A stretch of DNA of 64,000 nt. Origin: WAOL01 sp964399035 (lineage in GTDB: Archaea > Thermoproteota > Thermoprotei_A > Sulfolobales > NBVN01). The notes beneath the pieces were generated by a model that saw only the letters and a program-made list of their open reading frames with translations, was not told where the DNA came from and ran no database searches. The DNA lies in the NCBI GenBank assembly GCA_964399035.1, contig CAYNPH010000034.1, positions 1 to 64,000 on the forward strand, written 5' to 3'. The position numbers and the translations under genes are program-made. Each line of letters begins with the position of its first letter. Within the stretch, counting starts at the first letter, position 1. Positions 59,526 to 64,000 of this stretch are shown piece by piece.

Positions 59526-60677
59526 TTGAGAGCGGTAGTATTAGCTGGTGGGTCGGGTAAGGGGCTAATGCCCCTAACCGGCGGTAAACCCAAGGTACTG
59601 CTTAAGGTCTGCGGTGAGGCAGTGATCGAGAGAGTGCTTAGGAACCTAGTTAACATCGGTGCAAAGAAAGTCACGCTAGTAACGGACAAGCCAGCAGAGT
59701 TCGAAGACATAACAGTGCGTTTCGGGAGACTCCTGGAGTTTGAGGTGCGAAAGCAGAGCTCGGGAGGGATAGTCGGCGCCATGCTGGAAGCCAAGGACGA
59801 GTTAAGTAACGGGGCGCTACTTGTGTATGGTGACACACTAGTAAGTGCTGAAGCGTACGAGATGACCTACGTAGCCGCGACCGAATACGGGGTCCCCACA
59901 CTTATGGTGGTTCCTGAGGAAGACGTGAGGTTCTACGGCGCGGTCTTCGTTAACAGTCGAGGGTTCATTAAGCGCTTTAAGGAAGCACCACTTGAGAGGG
60001 TAGAGGGAGCATACGCCTTCGGAGGTATCGCTGTCCTGAACAAGGAATTAGTGGATCTCATAGAGCGGGACGAGAGCATTGAATCCGCAATAAATGAGTA
60101 CGTTGCGTCGGGAAGGGAGGTGAAGACTGCCTTATGGAGTGACTGGTGGGTCGACGTGGGTTACCCGATTAACCTCCTCGAGGCAATATACTACGTAATG
60201 ATGGGTTGGAAGACCATGAAGGTAGCGTCATCCGCCAAGATAGCGTCAACAGCGGTAATTGAAGGGCCGGTGATAATCGAGGATAACGTCATGATAGATC
60301 ACTACGCCGTCATAAGGGGGCCAGCATACATAGGTCGAGGCGCCCTCATAGGGGCACACACGTTCATCAGGCCCTACACGGACGTAGAGGCGGGGGCGGT
60401 GGTCAGCAGTTACAGCGAGGTTGTCTGGTCGTTAATCGGGGAGGGAGCGACCGTGGGTCGGGACACGTTCTTGGGATACAGCGTCGTTGGTGATGGCGCG
60501 ACCGTCGGGCCCGGAACGCTGACGAAGTTAATTACGAAGCCCGAGGAAGTCGGTATCAAGGCAATAAAGGTCGTAAAGCGTAGAAAGGAATGGTACAAGA
60601 TAGGGTGCACCGTACCTATAGGGTCTAAGGTACCCGAACTCTCCGTCCTTGAACCTGGCGAGATAGTTAAGGATTGA
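59526..60677 (+). CDS. GlmU-like sugar-1-phosphate nucleotidylyltransferase/acetyltransferase
   Basis: The 383-residue protein has an N-terminal nucleotidyltransferase domain (AVVLAGGSGKGLMPLT, LLVYGDTLVSAEAYEM) and a C-terminal left-handed beta helix of hexapeptide repeats from about residue 240 (VIEGPVIIEDNVMIDHYAVI, AYIGRGALIGAHTFIRPYT). With GlmS directly upstream, it probably makes UDP-GlcNAc. The usual G-x-G-x-R-L signature reads GSGKGL, so the arginine that contacts the nucleotide is absent, while the later PK lysine is present. The start is TTG at 59526. Confidence 0.88.
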   Translation: MRAVVLAGGSGKGLMPLTGGKPKVLLKVCGEAVIERVLRNLVNIGAKKVTLVTDKPAEFEDITVRFGRLLEFEVRKQSSGGIVGAMLEAKDELSNGALLVYGDTLVSAEAYEMTYVAATEYGVPTLMVVPEEDVRFYGAVFVNSRGFIKRFKEAPLERVEGAYAFGGIAVLNKELVDLIERDESIESAINEYVASGREVKTALWSDWWVDVGYPINLLEAIYYVMMGWKTMKVASSAKIASTAVIEGPVIIEDNVMIDHYAVIRGPAYIGRGALIGAHTFIRPYTDVEAGAVVSSYSEVVWSLIGEGATVGRDTFLGYSVVGDGATVGPGTLTKLITKPEEVGIKAIKVVKRRKEWYKIGCTVPIGSKVPELSVLEPGEIVKD

Positions 60678-60727
60678 AAAGAAAGAGTGCCTAAAGAGTG
60701 CCTGTTGAGTGGCCAAGCAAAGCGATT

Positions 60728-61327
60728 TCATTTCCCTAGCACGTTACAGAGCCTTATGGACTCGGCGAGCCTAGTTATCACCTCATCACTAGCCTCCACA
60801 CCCAAGCTACTCAAGAACTCCCTGATATTCTCTTCAGTCATCTCCAAACCCTTGGCAGGCATTAACTCCCTCACGAACTCACCCAACTCCCACGGAAAGA
60901 GAATCCACTTATCCGTCTCAACAACAAGGTAGTCAGGCTTTATGATCGACCTTGGCTTATAATACAGAGCAGCTGTCCTCACCTCGGACGCGCCCCTCAG
61001 GCGAACCTGCTCACTTACCACCTCAAGCGTCCTTCCCGAGTCAACAACGTCATCCACGATGAGTACCTTCCGCCCCCGAATCTCGGTCGTTAGTGGCTGA
61101 GTTATGACGGGCCTCTCCGCCTGCTCCCCTATCCCCTTATAGAACTTAACTTCAACAACCCCTATGTCGCTTATCCCCAACGCGTCGGCAACTATCCTAG
61201 CAACTATGTAGCCGCCACGTAGCACGCCAACAATTACATCGGGCATGTACCCGTCTTGAAGGGACATAGAAGCAAGTTTTAACGAACCTACGTGAATGTC
61301 CTCCCAAGTCGCTACCAGTAACTCCAT
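60728..61327 (-). CDS. Phosphoribosyltransferase
   Basis: The protein of about 199 residues has the PRPP-binding motif VLIVDDVVDSGRTLEVV and the upstream VIVGVLRGGYIVARIVADAL, the type I phosphoribosyltransferase fold, most like archaeal xanthine/guanine (Gpt-like) enzymes of purine salvage. ATG 61327 is preferred over GTG 61336, since a TATA-like TTTATA at about 61355-61360 puts transcription start close to 61332. The C-terminal 40 residues form an added helical segment. Confidence 0.87.
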   Translation of the reverse strand: MELLVATWEDIHVGSLKLASMSLQDGYMPDVIVGVLRGGYIVARIVADALGISDIGVVEVKFYKGIGEQAERPVITQPLTTEIRGRKVLIVDDVVDSGRTLEVVSEQVRLRGASEVRTAALYYKPRSIIKPDYLVVETDKWILFPWELGEFVRELMPAKGLEMTEENIREFLSSLGVEASDEVITRLAESIRLCNVLGK

Positions 61328-61418
61328 CCTTCCCACATTCTAGGATTACATCTGAGTTATAAACTTCTTCCCACACGGAGGGTAACGACTTAATTTCCCG
61401 ACAGATGAAAAATTTAGG

Positions 61419-62807
61419 GTGGGTGTCACGAAGCGCAAGCTCTCGGAAATTCTAAGGGACATTAACTCGGTCGCGATTGTCGGGGCTTCCCCCAAGCCCG
61501 GTAAGGTCGGTAACACGGTTCTCCAAAACATACTTTCCTATGGATTCAAGGGGAAGATATACCCGGTGAATCCCAAGTACAGGGATATACTTGGCTTAAG
61601 GACGTACCCCTCATTGAAGGATCTGCCTGAGGTTCCCGATATCGCGGTGGTTGCCGTCCCGACAAAGGCGGTTCCCGCGGTAGTGGCGGAAGCTTCGGAA
61701 ATCGGCGTGGGTCTCACAGTAATAATAACGTCGGGGTTTAAGGAAGCCGGTAACGAGGAGGCTGAAAGGAAGTTAAGAGAGACGATGAACTCAACACAGC
61801 GAATGAGAGTTCTCGGGCCCAACTCAGCCGGCATCACTATCTCGACCGTCAAGCTCCACGCGAGCATTGAAGCCCCACCTACCCCTGGACGCGTGGGCTT
61901 AGCTATGCAGAGTGGAGCCATGGGCGGGGTGGTTATTTCCCGCCTCAAGGAACTCTCATCAGGCATTTCCTTCTTCATGAGCCTCGGAAACATGGCCGAC
62001 GTTGAAATAAGTGACGTATTTGAGTACGCGCTTGAGGATGACGCGACCGACTCACTAATAGCTTACGTGGAGTGGGTACGTGACGGCAAGGCATTCCTGG
62101 AGAAAGGCTCGAGGCTAGCGGCCGTTAAACCCCTATGCATCCTCAAGGGAGGTAGGGGCGAAAGGAGTAGCGAGGCTGTGAGATCCCATACTGGCGGACT
62201 AGCAGGTAATTACGCGGTATTCAAGGAAGCGGTGCGTAAGATAGGCGCGTACCTAGCCGATGATGTATCAGACTTAGTCGAAGTTGAGGAGGTGCTAAGA
62301 CGCGTAGGGCATCTCAACGGGTCAAGAGTACTAATAGTGACTAACTCTGGCGGGTTAGGCGTGGTGACAGCATCCCATGTTGAGGAGCACGGCTTGGACC
62401 TACCGCCAATACCTCAAAAGCTCGCTGAGGGCTTAACCCGGCAGGCCGGGAAGTCGTTCACAGGCAAAAACCCGATTGACTTCGGCGGCGACGCAAGTGC
62501 GGAGCAGGTAGCTAAAGCATTAACGCTAAGCGACCTAAGTAAGTACTTCGACGTCGCGCTGTTTGTGTACGTACCTACAGCAGCTGAGGGGCCAGAGGAG
62601 ATGGCTAAGGCGTTGAGGGAGCATGTTGACGAGTTTTCTCTTCCCGTCATAGCGTACTTCGACGGCGAGGGAAGCCGTGAGGTTACCATGAAGGTTTCGA
62701 GCTCGCTTCCAGCGGTTACTTCAGCTAGAAATGCTGCTAGGGCCATATCGGCTTTAGTGGATAGGGGTAAACACCTCAGATTAAGGGTCACCCATAATAG
62801 TAGCTAG
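61419..62807 (+). CDS. Acyl-CoA synthetase (ADP-forming), second alpha-type subunit
   Basis: The 462-residue protein has the same domain order as the one at 48148: SVAIVGASPKPGKVGNTVLQ (CoA-binding), SAGITISTVKLHASIE, MQSGAMGGVVISRLKELS, and the phospho-histidine loop EAVRSHTGGLAGNYAVFKEA. Placement 31 bases before the indolepyruvate oxidoreductase gene suggests that it acts on aryl-acetyl-CoA (the ACD II type), recovering ATP from aromatic amino acid fermentation. No beta subunit is seen in the window. Confidence 0.9.
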   Translation: MGVTKRKLSEILRDINSVAIVGASPKPGKVGNTVLQNILSYGFKGKIYPVNPKYRDILGLRTYPSLKDLPEVPDIAVVAVPTKAVPAVVAEASEIGVGLTVIITSGFKEAGNEEAERKLRETMNSTQRMRVLGPNSAGITISTVKLHASIEAPPTPGRVGLAMQSGAMGGVVISRLKELSSGISFFMSLGNMADVEISDVFEYALEDDATDSLIAYVEWVRDGKAFLEKGSRLAAVKPLCILKGGRGERSSEAVRSHTGGLAGNYAVFKEAVRKIGAYLADDVSDLVEVEEVLRRVGHLNGSRVLIVTNSGGLGVVTASHVEEHGLDLPPIPQKLAEGLTRQAGKSFTGKNPIDFGGDASAEQVAKALTLSDLSKYFDVALFVYVPTAAEGPEEMAKALREHVDEFSLPVIAYFDGEGSREVTMKVSSSLPAVTSARNAARAISALVDRGKHLRLRVTHNSS

Positions 62808-62838
62808 CGAATATCCTTTAGTGGCTCGGGTGGTGGGC

Positions 62839-64000
62839 TTGTCTGAAAGGATTAACCCCTTGAAGGCTCCCGCGGGAACTAGGTTAGCGCTCATGGGTAA
62901 CGAAGCCATAGCCCGCGGAGCGGTTGAATCAGGTATTTACGTAGTTACGGGGTACCCAGGCACCCCCTCCAGCGAGGTCATCATGACGCTCCAGAGATTC
63001 GGTAAGGACCTAGACATGTATGTTGAGTGGGCGGTCAACGAGAAGGTTGCGTTCGAACTAGCACTAGGTGCCTCGATAGGCGGTGCAAGGTCCTTAGTCA
63101 CCATGAAAGCGCCAGGCGTTAACATAGCATCCGACCCGATACTCTCTGCGGCATACTGCGGTGTTGATGGAGCCCTAGTAATGCTTGTCGCGGATGATCC
63201 CGGCCCCATAACAACGCAAACAGAGCAGGACGACCGATGGTTTTCAAAACTCGCTAAACTACCGACGATAACACCCTCAAACCCGCAGGAAGCCAAAGAC
63301 TACGTTAAGGTAGCAGTAATGCTAAGTGAGAAGCTCCAACTACCAGTAATCCTCAGAACAACGACGCGAGTCAACCACACAGTAGGTGACGTAGTGCTAG
63401 GCACTACAGAACCGCCTAGGAAGTTCAAGGGGTTCAAGAGAGACCCACCACGATTCGTGCGGGCTGGCATGAGATGGAACTTGGAGCGCCATAAGTGGCT
63501 AAACAGGCAGTTGGAGAAGGTTGAAGACGTCCTTAACGAGCTGGGGGTAAGCATTAACGAGGTACACGGTGATGGAGACATCTGCGTGGTCACGGAGGGG
63601 GTCACGTACAACTATGTTACCGAAGCCCTAAGCCTCCTAGGCGTGAAGGAAGGTGTGCGTGTCCTCAAGGTGGGGCAGCTCTATCCGCCTCCTGGGGAAT
63701 TCCTAAAGAAAGGTTTACGCGGATGCAGGAAGGCAGTGGTGGTCGAGGAACTTGATCCATACCTGGAGGAAACCGTGAAGGCGCTGCTCTACGATGAGGG
63801 TATCAGCGTGGAGATCCACGGTAAGCACAATTCGCTACTGCCTATGGAGGGAGAATTAAACGTACTCATGGTAGCTAAGGCGTTATCACGCGTGATTGGT
63901 ATTCCGCTTCCTAAGGCCCTGCAGGTTAGCCGTGAAACCCCAGCACTGCCTCCAAGACCTCCACCACTGTGTCCTGGGTGCCCTCACCGTGCATCCTACG
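62839..64000 (+). CDS. iorA: Indolepyruvate ferredoxin oxidoreductase alpha subunit, 3' end cut by window
   Basis: This frame is open from TTG 62839 to the window end (387 codons). It has the pyrimidine/PP domain start ALMGNEAIARGAVESGIYVV followed by TGYPGTPSSEV and VEWAVNEKVAFELALGAS, the TTQTEQDDRWF segment, and at the end PPRPPPLCPGCPHRASY, the start of the TPP-binding domain. The enzyme oxidatively decarboxylates aryl pyruvates to aryl-acetyl-CoA, reducing ferredoxin. GTG codons at 62821, 62830 and 62833 are alternative starts; GGGTGGTGGG favours 62839. The C-terminal iron-sulfur part and IorB lie outside the window. Confidence 0.93.
   Translation, partial: MSERINPLKAPAGTRLALMGNEAIARGAVESGIYVVTGYPGTPSSEVIMTLQRFGKDLDMYVEWAVNEKVAFELALGASIGGARSLVTMKAPGVNIASDPILSAAYCGVDGALVMLVADDPGPITTQTEQDDRWFSKLAKLPTITPSNPQEAKDYVKVAVMLSEKLQLPVILRTTTRVNHTVGDVVLGTTEPPRKFKGFKRDPPRFVRAGMRWNLERHKWLNRQLEKVEDVLNELGVSINEVHGDGDICVVTEGVTYNYVTEALSLLGVKEGVRVLKVGQLYPPPGEFLKKGLRGCRKAVVVEELDPYLEETVKALLYDEGISVEIHGKHNSLLPMEGELNVLMVAKALSRVIGIPLPKALQVSRETPALPPRPPPLCPGCPHRASY

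Overview
The window is a densely packed stretch of an archaeal chromosome. It has about 60 protein genes, almost no spare intergenic DNA, and no rRNA, tRNA, CRISPR array or insertion sequence that I can recognise. Markers such as the proteasome alpha, SBDS and exosome Rrp4/Rrp41/Rrp42 block, archaeal EF-2, Hel308, a helicase-less XPF nuclease, NurA-HerA, a membrane pyrophosphatase and ADP-forming acyl-CoA ligases point to a thermophilic member of the Thermoproteota (TACK, crenarchaeal type). Placement below phylum is not attempted. TTG and GTG starts are common, operons overlap by 1 to 14 bases, and TATA boxes often lie 20 to 35 bases from the start codon, giving short leaders.

Layout. 1-990 is the 3'-truncated part of a minus-strand DUF1152 gene with an abrupt change of base composition inside it. 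1076-8957 is the RNA-processing and translation superoperon: psmA, SBDS, rrp4, rrp41, rrp42 (with a long acidic tail), L37Ae, Brix protein, Pcc1, prefoldin beta, a DUF3194 gene with no normal start codon, a DHH phosphoesterase and XPF. EF-2 follows. 11252-15162 is a minus block (GNAT, deacetylase, sugar epimerase, degenerate DHH-like protein). 15340-24860 holds a proton-pumping pyrophosphatase, cobalamin adenosyltransferase, an M28 peptidase, DUF2283, a previously hidden 43-residue cysteine peptide, SAH hydrolase, a small zinc ribbon, a nitrilase and a GT39-type glycosyltransferase.

24995-41078 contains pyruvate phosphate dikinase, a divergent Lrp regulator and glutamine synthetase pair sharing a palindromic TATA box, a thiolase/DUF35/degenerate-HMG-CoA-synthase cluster, a flippase-like membrane protein, Fe-S and molybdopterin genes, a D-aminopeptidase, a PhoU/RCK_C protein, an orphan and pheS-pheT. 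41086-57572 has Hel308, a membrane protein, DUF711, a B12-binding radical SAM protein, a Cas4-like nuclease, a PHP phosphoesterase, an ADP-forming acyl-CoA ligase, a pair of zinc-ribbon membrane proteins, a HAD phosphatase, MoeA, SurE and NurA-HerA. 57651-64000 has GlmS plus a GlmU-like protein (UDP-GlcNAc synthesis), a phosphoribosyltransferase, a second ADP-forming acyl-CoA ligase and the start of indolepyruvate ferredoxin oxidoreductase alpha; the last two fit a peptide-fermenting route that gains ATP from aryl-acyl-CoA.

The most novel-looking items are: the small twin C-x3-C-x3-C peptide at 20344-20475; the cysteine-less HMG-CoA-synthase relative in the conserved thiolase operon; the DUF3194 gene lacking ATG/GTG/TTG; the paired zinc-ribbon membrane proteins; the skew switch inside the DUF1152 gene; a symmetric regulatory arrangement between lrp and glnA; and several candidate structured RNAs or operators in intergenic DNA. 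All assignments are from reading the sequence; no search was run.
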